Origin: Equus caballus
Taxonomy: Eukaryota > Chordata > Mammalia > Perissodactyla > Equidae
Direction: 5' to 3'
NCBI RefSeq assembly: GCF_041296265.1
Contig: NC_091684.1
Location: forward strand, 104,934,501-104,998,500
DNA: 64,000 bases
Each line of letters opens with the position of its first letter. Positions within the stretch are counted from its first letter, which is position 1. Below, piece after piece: positions 56,701 to 64,000 of this stretch. The position numbers were made by a program, and so were the translations under genes. Below the pieces are notes generated by a model. The model was given only the letters and a program-made list of their open reading frames with translations, had not been told where the DNA came from and made no database searches.

Positions 56701-59700
56701 CGAGGGCCCTTCTCTGTGTGCCCAGCACTTCCTGTCGACACCTCTCACGGTACGCTGGCCACACTGTTGGATGACAATGGGCTTTCTGTGCCTGTCTCTT
56801 CCACCAAGTGCCTTGAGGATCAAGACTGTCTCATCTATATGTGTATCACCTGGCCAGGTGAGTGCCAAGGAGTTGTTCAATAAACATCTGTTGACTGAAC
56901 GAATGACGGACAGAATCCTAAGCTCCAGTTCGGGGTGCTCTGGTCCAGAGAGGGGCCCCAGATTCAAATGGGGGCAGTCTGGAGGTCTCGAAGCCTCAAG
57001 CTCGCACGCAAGAATGTGTCTGAGCACCTTCCTGCTCCACCCTTCCCCAAAGCCCTGACCGCTCAGTCCTGGAGCCCCAGGGCCCAGACAGAAGTGTGAC
57101 AGCTGAAAGTGCTGAGGGAAACAGGACAGAGGCCACAGGGACCGGAAAGGGGAGTCACAAGGCTGGTGTGTGAGCCCTGATTTTTGTCACTGACCAGCTG
57201 TGCAACCTTGGACAAAGTAGCTACTGTCTCTGAGAGGGAGCCCTTGTGGGGCTGCTGGGAAGACCAAGTAAAATGCAGCATGTGGAAGTGTCAAGCCCCG
57301 CTCCCAGGTTAGGGCATCACCAACAATCAGGATTGGCCCTACCCATGCCCCCCACCCTTGCTCTGAGTAAACACCCAGCACCCTGGCCACACCAGAAGCT
57401 CACCGTGCAGGGAAGAGGAGACAGGGCAGGAGGGTACAGCCACCGGGAGGCAGGAGCCCCCTGAAGGGGTAGCTGCTCCTTAGCCCCAAATGCTGGCTGC
57501 TGAATGGAGTGGGGGCCATTTCATTCTTCAGAAGAGCTGGAAACCTGGCTTTTTATATGAAAGTTCCTGAGTTTTAAATATCAGCAACTAATTAAAGTTT
57601 TTCTAAAACACTTGGAGGCCAAACAAAATAGACCTCCAGGCTGGCTCCAGCAACCGCTCTCCTGTCGGTGAATCTCCGAGACATTGGTCCCCAGTCTCAT
57701 GCACCCGATTCCTGAGCAAGTCGGCCCTACCTCCAAGCGTGGCCATGTCATCAGGAGCCTCGGTTGCATCCCTCGCCCCATCCAGGGAGTGAGCTCAGTA
57801 GATTTACCAGATGGAAATATATAACCTGTCAGTTACTCAAGGGCTGAGCTGGGTCATTCTGCTGCTTTTGCACATTTCACAGGTGAAGCAGGAGGCAGCT
57901 GTTCTAACGGAAAGAACGTGCTTCTTGAGTCAGAGAGTTTGTGGTCCAAGGCTTGGCCCCAAACCTTTCTAGCTGAGTGACCTCGACAATATGAGTTAGC
58001 TCTCTGAACCTCACTCCTGCCTCTGTGCGAGATGGAACAATACTGCCTCCACGGCCAAGGGCAGCGCCCGGCACACACACCGCTCCATCCTGAGCGGCTT
58101 TCTGATAGCATCTCTCCTCCTGATAGCATCTCTCAGAGGACGGGTAAGGGGGGCCAAAAAGGGGCAGAGAGTCAATCCACTTGGCCCCTCTTTAGGAGTT
58201 ACAATAGAATAACAGGTTTCTGTGGACTATCTACCGTCCCCACTGGAACCTCCTCGTCACAGGCCTCCCCCCTCTCTGAACCCCACTAAGCTGCCAGGAT
58301 GGGCTTCTCACGAGTGCAGACCAGAGTGGTCCCATGGAGAGCAGGGCAGGTCACAGGCTTGGGGGGCAGAGCTATATGACTTGGACAGAATACTTCCCCT
58401 CTCTGAACCTCAGCTATCTTATCTGTAAAGTGGGGCTAATTCTATCTACCACGTAGTGGAAACATGACAACTAAATGCCTGGTGCCCACAGGAGCTCTGT
58501 ATCTGTCACCTCACCTTCTACCTTCTTCTAGGCACTGAATGCTAGAACACAAACATAAGGAGGCCAGCTGTGCCACCTGAGGGCTGGAGGGCTGGCTCCT
58601 GCCCTGTAGTGGAGATGGTTGCATGGGAGTGGTGGTTAAAGAGTGACCAGGGAGACTGCACAGGGCTAGGAGCAGGGGAAAGGCTTGGGAATGGCAGGAG
58701 ATGGAGTGGGGCCCTGATGGGACCTCAGGTATCTGTCCCAAGATAGCTATCACTGAGTAAGCCACTCTCCCTCCTGGACGCAGGAGAGCACTGCCAGGAC
58801 GGGGAGGTGGGCTTGCAACAAGAAGGGGCAGGGGGCAAAGCAGCAGGGGCTGCTGAGGGCAAGCCGGCCTAGACCACGGGAGTCTCATGTTCTGTTCCCT
58901 CTCTTCCCCCTCACCCCCAGGAGGTCCACATAAGACGCTCTCCACCGATCCTGAGCACCCATGGGGGTGGAGGGTGGGGCCACAGGAAGGAGTAATGGAC
59001 AACATGGCCCGTGTCCAGCCCTTTCTCCAGGCCCGGTGCCATCCTCTCCATCTCCCGTATCTGGAGAATGAACGTGCAGGTATATCCAGATGTGCCCCAA
59101 AAGTTGTGCAAGCTTAGAGTTTTGCTAGGCCGGCACGCAGGCGTTTCGACACCCAGCTGAATGTAGGTTATGCAGAGGGCAGAGCGGAACGGGCGAGGGG
59201 CAGGGAGGAGGAAGCGGTGCCGTCCAGCCCCAGGCAGAGGAGGTTCTTGGGGCAGGGGACTGTGGAAGAGCTGAACCAGGAGCACTTGAAAAGCGGACTA
59301 AATGAAGCAGGACCCCTGGGGACGACCTCCATCAGCCCTTGCGGGACTTGCTTTGTCTTCCAGCCCAGGACAGGGGGTGAGGGCTGCCCACTTCGTTCCT
59401 GGCCTGGGAGTCTTGGCCCCTAGCAGAGGGCCTGCATACAGCCTGGCTCAGTGTCTACCAAAGTGACGCAAATAACCTCACGGAGCAAGGCAGGCAGAAA
59501 CTTCCACCGCAGAGAACAGAAGCTGCTACTTTTTACTGGGGACGCAGCACGAGCCAGGCCCCGTGCCAAACGCTTTACATACGTTATTCCACGTAATCCT
59601 CTCAGGCCCCCGAGAGATGGCCCTGCTGTCATTCCTATGTGAGTCTTGCCAATGTGAGGAATGGGCTTAGAGGCGGCCGGAAGGGAGGTGATACAGGTGG

Positions 59701-62700
59701 GAAGGGAGGCCAGCTAGTCTTCAAGGCCGGGCTCTTGGCACCCACAGTCACAGCTCTTTCCACTGGGCTCTGAAGGGCCCTGAAGATGCGGGACCACAGG
59801 ACAGAGCAGAAGACAAATGCTCACGTCCAACTGAGGCCACATGGACGAGGGAGGCCAGTACCACCCAGGGAAAGACTGGGAAAGCGGCCTGCACCGGGGG
59901 CTTCTCAGGGCAGCCGTGACCCTGGGTGCCTGCTGTGGGGTCCGAGGACAAGCAGCTGATTTGGGCCAATGTCCCGTTCTCTCAGCTCAACAGGGTTTTG
60001 CTGACTGCAGTGTGCAGGCCTAGGGATTGATTTCCAATCGGTTTAGAAACACTGTGTCCACAGCTCTCCAGCCAGGCACTTCAAGGGGCGGCGGAAACGA
60101 GCGATGCCTTTTAATTGCCCAAGGGAGGGGACTCAATGAGATTTTGTCCAGCTGGGAGCTGGTGTCGTTTCTTCCCACCCGGCCAGGCTGGGAGGCACTG
60201 GGCTGCACAGCGTACCCACCTGGGCCATCGCCTCCACTCGGCACCTCTCTTGCTCCTGACCAGCGCAGTGCTGGAGCTCCAGACCGCGGCTTCCCACGCA
60301 ACCCAACCAAAACTCCACACACTTCTTTGGAGCGTTCCTTTCACAGAGACAAGTAACTTCCTCTTAAGGCTTCTGCTTGTCCACCTGACCCTGGAGCCCC
60401 CTCCTGGCCACTGAGTGAGACCAGAAGTGGGACACCCCCTCCTGATGGCCCCAGGAATCTGCTGCTGATCAACAGAAACAAGGATTCTATAGGAAGGACC
60501 CAGGCGCAAACTGGACACTCCACGTCCAGGGACTTTGTCTTAAACCACGGACGTAGCCCACTGTCCCTAGGCATCCACACCCTCAGGGGGGTGGGTGGGG
60601 ACTCAGTAGGGGAGGGCAGGTGACAGGAAAGGGGGCGCGTGGTCTCCTGTGAGGGAGCAGCCCTGGGGCCTCATGCCAAGCATCCCACGGTCACCGCGGG
60701 CCTGCCCAGGATGGGCACACGGCCAGGAACATCTAACAAGCCCCCAGGGATGAGGCAGGAAACCACCTCAAGCCACGCTCGGAGGCTGAGCCTGTTCAGG
60801 CACCAGGGCATTCCCCTCTGGGGCTCCCAGCCCGCCGGGAGGACCTGCATGTAGATGAGAGGGGGGCAGTAGGTCTGAAGGGCCAAGAGGAAGCCCAGTG
60901 AGGCGAGCACTGCAGGGTGTGGTGCAGCTCAGCGAAGCGTGGCTATGTGCTCACAAGTCCGGGTGTCGAGGTGCTGCTGAACTATCCCGGGGCTTCAGTG
61001 GGACTGGAAAAAGGGGTCCCCTCTGGGCAGACCCAGCCTTGAGAACACAGCTTGGAGAGCAGAGGATGGATGGCATTTCAGGGCCTCTCAGTCCCTCAGC
61101 CGGGCCCCTTTGCACAGTGTGCAGGATGTGTGCTGTCCACGGCAGGACTAACAGGAGAACCCGAGTGTCTCAGTCCTTTGGGGGTTAGGATTTTAACATA
61201 TGAATTTGGGGGGGACACAGACATCCAGACCACAGCACCGAGTGACCTGTGCAGGGGGTGCTGGTGTGTGACAGAGCCTGTCCCATGGCCTGGCGAGGGT
61301 CACGAACTCGTGGAAGCAGGCCGAGCCTTGCAGCCGGGTGGCTGACAACAGCCAAGTGTTCCAGCAGCTCTCACGAAACAGGTCCTCTCAGTTCCTCCTC
61401 ACAGCTCCCTGGCTCTGCCTTTTAGTCACCCGATGAGAGGTCCCCATCCAGTTTCAGAGGGGGACACAAGGCCTGGTGCATTTGGCACAGCCCCGTGAGC
61501 TGGCCCAGCTTTCCCAGGGCCACACGTGGAGTCCATCGGAGCTTCTGTCCCCACTTCATCTCACCTTCTCCCAAAGCCGAGAGGGTCTAAGGGCGAAAGG
61601 CGTCGTGGCCACAACAGAAAAAGTAGCAAGGCAGCAGGTCTGGGGCCGGATACACCTGTTTATCCTCACTTAACCAGCTGGAGCACCCAAGGGGCTGAGG
61701 TCAAACTAAAACCAGCACCGCCCCCCCTCCCCCGGGGCAAAATCACCCCAGTTCTGTGCAGGATGTGCTGGAACGAGGCTGTGCTCAACACACAACAGTG
61801 ATAGTTAACACTGAGCAGTGCCTATGCATCGAGCCCCGTCCTGCAGACTTTGCAAACATAACCTGATTTAATCCTCACAACCCTGAGATAGGTGCTATTA
61901 TTATCTCTATTTTACAGAAGAGGAAATTGAGGCCCAGAGAGGTTAAGCAGCTTGCTCAAGGTCACCAGGCTAGCCAGTGACTGAGGCAGGATCTGAACCC
62001 AAGCCATCTTCTCAGTACTATCCCGCAATGTTTCAGGTAGGGTTACTCAGGGCCCTGAATTAATTTAAGTGCGGATTCTGCCACTCTTTGCTTTTGTAAA
62101 CAGAATGCTTTTAGGGGTGGGGATGCTGTAAAGAGAAGGAAGTCTGGTACAGTTTTAGTCTGCAACCTCTGATTTATATATCCTTTATTCTAATGCACAC
62201 AGCGTGACAAACAAGTTAAAGGGCTGGGGAAAACAACATCTATTGAGTACCTACATACAGTGTGCAAATACTACACCCGGTTTCATGAAATCTCCAGGAG
62301 AGCCTTGTATACCTCCGACTGCACCCCTTCTACAGATGAGCAAACTGCAGCACAGGGAGAAGGGACTGGCTTGCCCAGGAGTAGAAATGGGTTCAGAATC
62401 AAGGTCCCTCTGATTTCAATGAGTTGAAGCAGCAACCAGATAAAACGGGGCAAGGAGAGGGGCGAGCTGAGGGCCGGAAAGGGAGGGGGTCACAGAAGCA
62501 GGTGTGCTCACCAGGCGAGGGGCCCGGCCAATGAGGACGAAACTCCCGGGTCACTCCGAGAAGGAGTCCCTCCCGGGGCCTGGGAGTCTCGGCGCCCAGA
62601 GCTGCCCTATCCATAGCCCTATCCAGTCGCTCCCAGGTGCCCGGGGTCGGGGAGTCCCACCGCGTCCGGGCCGCGGACTGCGCCGGCCGCCAGAGTAAAG

Positions 62701-63338
62701 GGGTGGGGAGGGCGGATGGGGCGCCGGGCCCGCCGCGGCTCCCGAGTCCTGCTGCGACTTGCTAGAATACCAGAACCCCAGTGTTTACGGGACGGCGGGC
62801 ACGGCCCCTCCACCCCGCGCCGCCCTCGGGGGCGGCACCGCGGCTGGCTCTGGTCAGCATCAAAGACAAGCAGATGGGCAGGCGGACCGGCGGGGAGCCA
62901 GCACCGGGGGCGTAGGGGGGGGGGCTGCCACTGCGGAAAGGGCGCCCGACCAAGGGGCGAGCAGGGACGACAAAGCCCCTCCCCGACCATTAAAAGAATG
63001 GAAGAAAGGGGCCCGCGGCGCCACAGCTCCCTTCTCCTCGCCCTCCCTCCCTGCAGCGCTGGGAAAGGAGGAGGGGTCCTAATGGACCCCAGCCCTCCGA
63101 CAGGCTCCCTCCCGCCCTCCTTTGTCACCGCGACCTCGGCTCGAGGCGCTGTCCGGCCGCCTCCCCTCCCCTCCCCCGACCGCAGCCCGCGCCCGCGGCG
63201 TCGCCAGCACTCACCGAGCGGCAGACTGATCCGAGGCGCGAGCGCCCGCGTCGGCGGCGGCGGCGGCAGGAGCAGCAGTAGCAGCAGCGGCAGCAGCAGC
63301 GCGCCCCGCGGGGCAGGCGGCCGGCTCCCCCGGCCCAT
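40212..63338 (-). CDS. SEMA4B: Semaphorin-4B (SEMA4B)
   Basis: SEMA4B is a class 4 transmembrane semaphorin of neurons, lymphocytes and epithelia. Coding exons (- strand): 63338-63215, 49113-48950, 48776-48714, 47078-46980, 46386-46275, 46010-45897, 45759-45608, 44718-44537, 44399-44249, 43232-43022, 42921-42806, 42540-42374, 41299-41214, 40951-40212. Total 2481 nt, 826 aa (human 832-837). Residues 1-33 are a Leu/Pro-rich signal peptide; the Sema domain spans about 46-500; the PSI domain starts with [10 protein letters not shown] at 515; an Ig-like domain covers about 585-665 with the C600-C646 pair; the membrane segment is about 706-727 ([20 protein letters not shown]), followed by RHR. The cytoplasmic tail ends RDSVV, a class I PDZ-binding motif, known in the family to contact PSD-95. 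All introns are GT-AG; intron 1 is 14.1 kb. The start sits in a CpG island. Confidence 0.97.
41300..42373 (-). other. SEMA4B: SEMA4B intron 12
   Basis: An old L1 3' region occupies about 41860-42085. The remainder (41310-41850 and 42090-42370) holds no exon or repeat I can name. Confidence 0.6.
41860..42085 (+). mobile_element. L1 3' end, old
   Basis: AAGCAAGGACACTACAAATG-like text, GATTGGGGGTAGTTTTTATT and CTAAGTTTTCTATAAGAACA are in the order of L1M 3' regions. Diverged. Confidence 0.5.
45165..45375 (-). mobile_element. MIR SINE
   Basis: TTTCTAGAAGCTTGACGTGC, TTAATTTAATCCGTGTAACA, GACAGATGAGGAAGCTGGAC and CTAAGATCACACAACCAGC follow the reversed MIR consensus. It lies in SEMA4B intron 7. 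Confidence 0.82.
47575..48115 (+). mobile_element. L2 LINE fragment
   Basis: CAGTCAGCCTCGACTCCTCA, CTCCAGAATCCAACCAGTTC, CCCTCTGCTCAGCCCTCTCC and the end GCACCTGGGCACAGAGCAGG plus GATCAATAAGTGTG follow the L2 order up to its 3' tail. Confidence 0.72.
48390..48600 (-). mobile_element. MIR SINE
   Basis: TTAGCACGTACCAGGTGCCT, CCACTTTACAGGTGGGGATA and GGCTCAGAGAGGCAGAGCGA follow the reversed MIR. It ends about 110 bp before SEMA4B exon 3. Confidence 0.82.
49270..49560 (+). mobile_element. L1 3' region, old
   Basis: AATTGAAACAACCGAAATGTCC, then TGATGGAATACTATGCAGCTG-type text and AACCCCAGAAAAACAAGC, follow the end of L1 ORF2 and the 3' region. Confidence 0.65.
50200..50760 (+). mobile_element. 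L1 3' fragment interrupted by an ERE SINE
   Basis: CTACTGCTAAGTGAAAATGAAGG and AAATAGTATGTACAGTTAG before the SINE, and AATGCTGAAAAGTGGTATCCC after it, read as one L1M 3' region. The ERE is at 50380-50625. Confidence 0.6.
50380..50625 (+). mobile_element. ERE SINE
   Basis: GGGGCCAGCCTGGTGGTGTA, GTGGTTAAGTTTGCGC and a two-part tail with GTTAGCTCAGGGCCAATCTT are present. Possible duplicated flanks are CATAGAGAAAAAAA and CATAAAAGAAAAAAA. Confidence 0.93.
52010..52150 (-). mobile_element. MIR SINE, diverged
   Basis: GATCCCCGTTTACAAGTGAAG and CACCCAGAGAGACGAAG resemble the reversed middle of MIR. Confidence 0.5.
53045..53240 (+). mobile_element. MIR SINE
   Basis: GTGCAGACTCTAGAGTCAGA, CCCAGGTTCAAATCCTGGGT, CTGCCACTTACTAGCTGTTT and CCTTATCTGTGAAAGGGTGA match the MIR consensus well. 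Confidence 0.9.
53689..53722 (+). repeat. (GT)17 microsatellite
   Basis: An uninterrupted run of 17 GT units lies in SEMA4B intron 1, followed by ATGT. Confidence 0.97.
55775..55950 (-). mobile_element. MIR SINE, diverged
   Basis: TAGCGCTCACTAAGCACTTC, GAGAGAACTGAGGCACACTC and CTGGGATCTGAACC follow the reversed MIR consensus. Confidence 0.7.
55990..56915 (+). mobile_element. L2 LINE, long 3' portion
   Basis: The order is that of L2: a middle CT-rich region, then GCTTTGCTCAGACAGCCCTC, TTTCACCTCCTCCAGGAGCC, CACCAAGTGCCTTGAGGATC, GTGCCAAGGAGTTGTTCAAT and AAACATCTGTTGACTGAACG at the 3' end. Confidence 0.75.
57155..57290 (+). mobile_element. MIR SINE fragment
   Basis: GTGTGTGAGCCCTGATTTTTG, then ACCAGCTGTGCAACCTTGGACA and CTACTGTCTCTGAGAGG follow the MIR core. 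Confidence 0.65.
57880..58060 (+). mobile_element. MIR SINE
   Basis: GTGCTTCTTGAGTCAGAGAG, AGCTGAGTGACCTCGACAAT and TTAGCTCTCTGAACCTCACT follow the MIR order. Confidence 0.72.
58365..58490 (+). mobile_element. MIR SINE fragment
   Basis: GCTATATGACTTGGACAGAA, CTCTGAACCTCAGCTATCTT and ATCTGTAAAGTGGGGCTAAT follow the MIR order. Confidence 0.75.
59505..59640 (-). mobile_element. MIR SINE fragment
   Basis: GAGCCAGGCCCCGTGCCAAA, CGCTTTACATACGTTATTCC and GTAATCCTCTCAGG follow the reversed MIR consensus. Confidence 0.7.
61795..62030 (-). mobile_element. MIR SINE, near full length
   Basis: GATTTAATCCTCACAACCCT, GGTGCTATTATTATCTCTAT, TTTTACAGAAGAGGAAATTG and GGATCTGAACCCAAGCCATC follow the reversed MIR very closely. 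Confidence 0.92.
62230..62400 (-). mobile_element. MIR SINE, diverged
   Basis: ATCTATTGAGTACCTACATAC, CTACAGATGAGCAAACTGCA and GGGTTCAGAATCAAGGTCC follow the reversed MIR. Confidence 0.65.
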
Positions 63339-63830
63339 CGCGGCGCCGGACTCGGACGGCGGCCTCCGCGCTCCGGCTCAGGTGGCTCAGCTGGACTCGC
63401 GCGCCGCGGCTCCGCCCCGAAGTCGCTCGGCGGGTCCCCGCCTCCGGACCTGGGGGTGGAAAGAGGGCTCACGTGGGCTGCCGCGCGCTGGCCCCGCCGC
63501 CCAGCTCGGACGGAGCTCGCCCGCGAGCGGGGAGGGAGGGGCCGAAGGAGGAAGTTGGGCGGTTCGTCCTGCCTCTCCCTGCTCCACTCCTTGCCCAACC
63601 CGCCCCTTCCCCCTTCCCCCTTCCCGCTTCCCGGGCGCTGGAGGTACGAGGGGCGCCCGCTCGGTGCACCCAGCTTGGGGCGCGCATGGAGGGGGCCAAG
63701 CCCGGGATCAGTAGCCGCCGAGGCCTCCGGGACGCGGAGGAAAGCAGACCCCCAGTACCCCGCCCCCACTTCTCAGACCCTCCTCCTGCCGCCCCGCCCC
63801 CTTCCGCCTCCTCCGCGACCCTCTAAGGCG
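62560..63830 (-). promoter_or_regulatory. SEMA4B: CpG-island promoter of SEMA4B
   Basis: A dense CpG island runs from within intron 1 across exon 1 and about 500 bp upstream of the ATG. It has many GC boxes (for example the CCGCCCCCTT near 63793) and no TATA box. The 5' UTR and start site should lie between 63339 and about 63650. Confidence 0.75.
63238..63302 (-). repeat. SEMA4B: Imperfect CAG/CGG-like triplet tract encoding the SEMA4B Leu/Pro run
   Basis: On the + strand, GGC units (63253-63268) are followed by AGCAGCAGTAGCAGCAGC-type triplets. On the gene strand they encode the leucine run and the following proline run (residues about 15-29) of the signal peptide. Such runs vary in length between species. 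Confidence 0.85.
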
Positions 63831-64000
63831 TCTGTTTGGGAGAACGTGGGGGTGTCGCCCCTGTGCGCCCGGTGAGGGTCAGGCTCGGTCTCCCGCCGCC
63901 TCCCCTGCTAACGCTCCTGGCACCCACTTGTCCATGACCAGGTGAACTGGGCCGAGCTCGCGCCCACGCCGGGGCTGGGTGCTTCGAAGTCTAATTTCTG

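Larger units (their letters stand above)
49114..63214 (-). other. SEMA4B: SEMA4B intron 1
   Basis: This 14.1-kb intron holds no coding exon I can see. It contains old L1 segments, one ERE SINE, a (GT)17 microsatellite, at least seven MIRs and a long L2. Intervals 50900-52000, 52160-53040, 53730-55770 and 60000-61790 show no element I can name; they are GC-rich unique DNA where enhancers would be expected but none can be shown from sequence alone. Confidence 0.7.

Noticed and set aside
62716-63714. Open frame of 332 codons on the + strand opposite SEMA4B exon 1
   Set aside because: Low-complexity R/P/G/S-rich translation of a CpG island with no recognisable domain.
1-64000. CRISPR array, operon, phage, plasmid or bacterial toxin system
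   Set aside because: The window is mammalian nuclear DNA with spliced genes and SINEs. There are no spaced direct repeats or prokaryotic gene clusters.

Overview
This window is nuclear DNA from a placental mammal, most likely a perissodactyl (horse, donkey, zebra or rhinoceros). Ten tRNA-derived SINEs carry the ERE-type head (GGGGCCRGCC then GTGGTTAAG) and the TTAGCTCAGGGCCAATCTTCCTC tail class that is characteristic of equids and their relatives. Five gene loci are split into exons with GT-AG introns, so long unspliced reading frames mean little here. The gene content matches the segment homologous to human 15q26.1, which I would expect on horse chromosome 1; that placement is inference.

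Layout, left to right. 1-3720: first exon, first intron and CpG-island promoter of VPS33B (- strand; the rest of the gene lies off the left edge). 3720-8020: repeat-filled intergenic DNA. 8025-13620: NGRN (-, 3 coding exons, 295 aa). 13655-24460: TTLL13 (-, 14 coding exons, 825 aa, fully open). 24460-26530: spacer with an L2. 26534-about 34200: GDPGP1 (-, one coding exon, 396 aa, and a long 5' intron packed with L1, ERE and Tigger-like copies). 34150-35620: CpG island shared head to head by GDPGP1 and CIB1. 35099-38459: CIB1 (+, 7 coding exons, 191 aa). 39284-63830: SEMA4B (-, 14 coding exons, 826 aa), whose first intron alone is 14.1 kb.

I joined each coding sequence by hand across its splice sites. 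The exon lengths sum to whole codons in all four complete genes that are spliced, and GDPGP1 reads through in one exon. I know the human proteins of these families and compared from memory, not by search. The genes do not form one pathway: VPS33B is a Sec1/Munc18-type trafficking factor, NGRN a mitochondrial 16S rRNA/translation factor, TTLL13 a tubulin polyglutamylase, GDPGP1 a GDP-glucose phosphorylase, CIB1 an EF-hand integrin-binding protein and SEMA4B a transmembrane semaphorin. What they share is conserved order.

I found no undescribed biological system. The points most worth a second look are the direct NGRN-VPS33B adjacency (the arrangement I recall from mouse, not human), the intact TTLL13 frame, the very tight TTLL13-to-NGRN junction, promoter motif clusters, a possible C-terminal extension of GDPGP1, and nested transposon insertions with clear target-site duplications.
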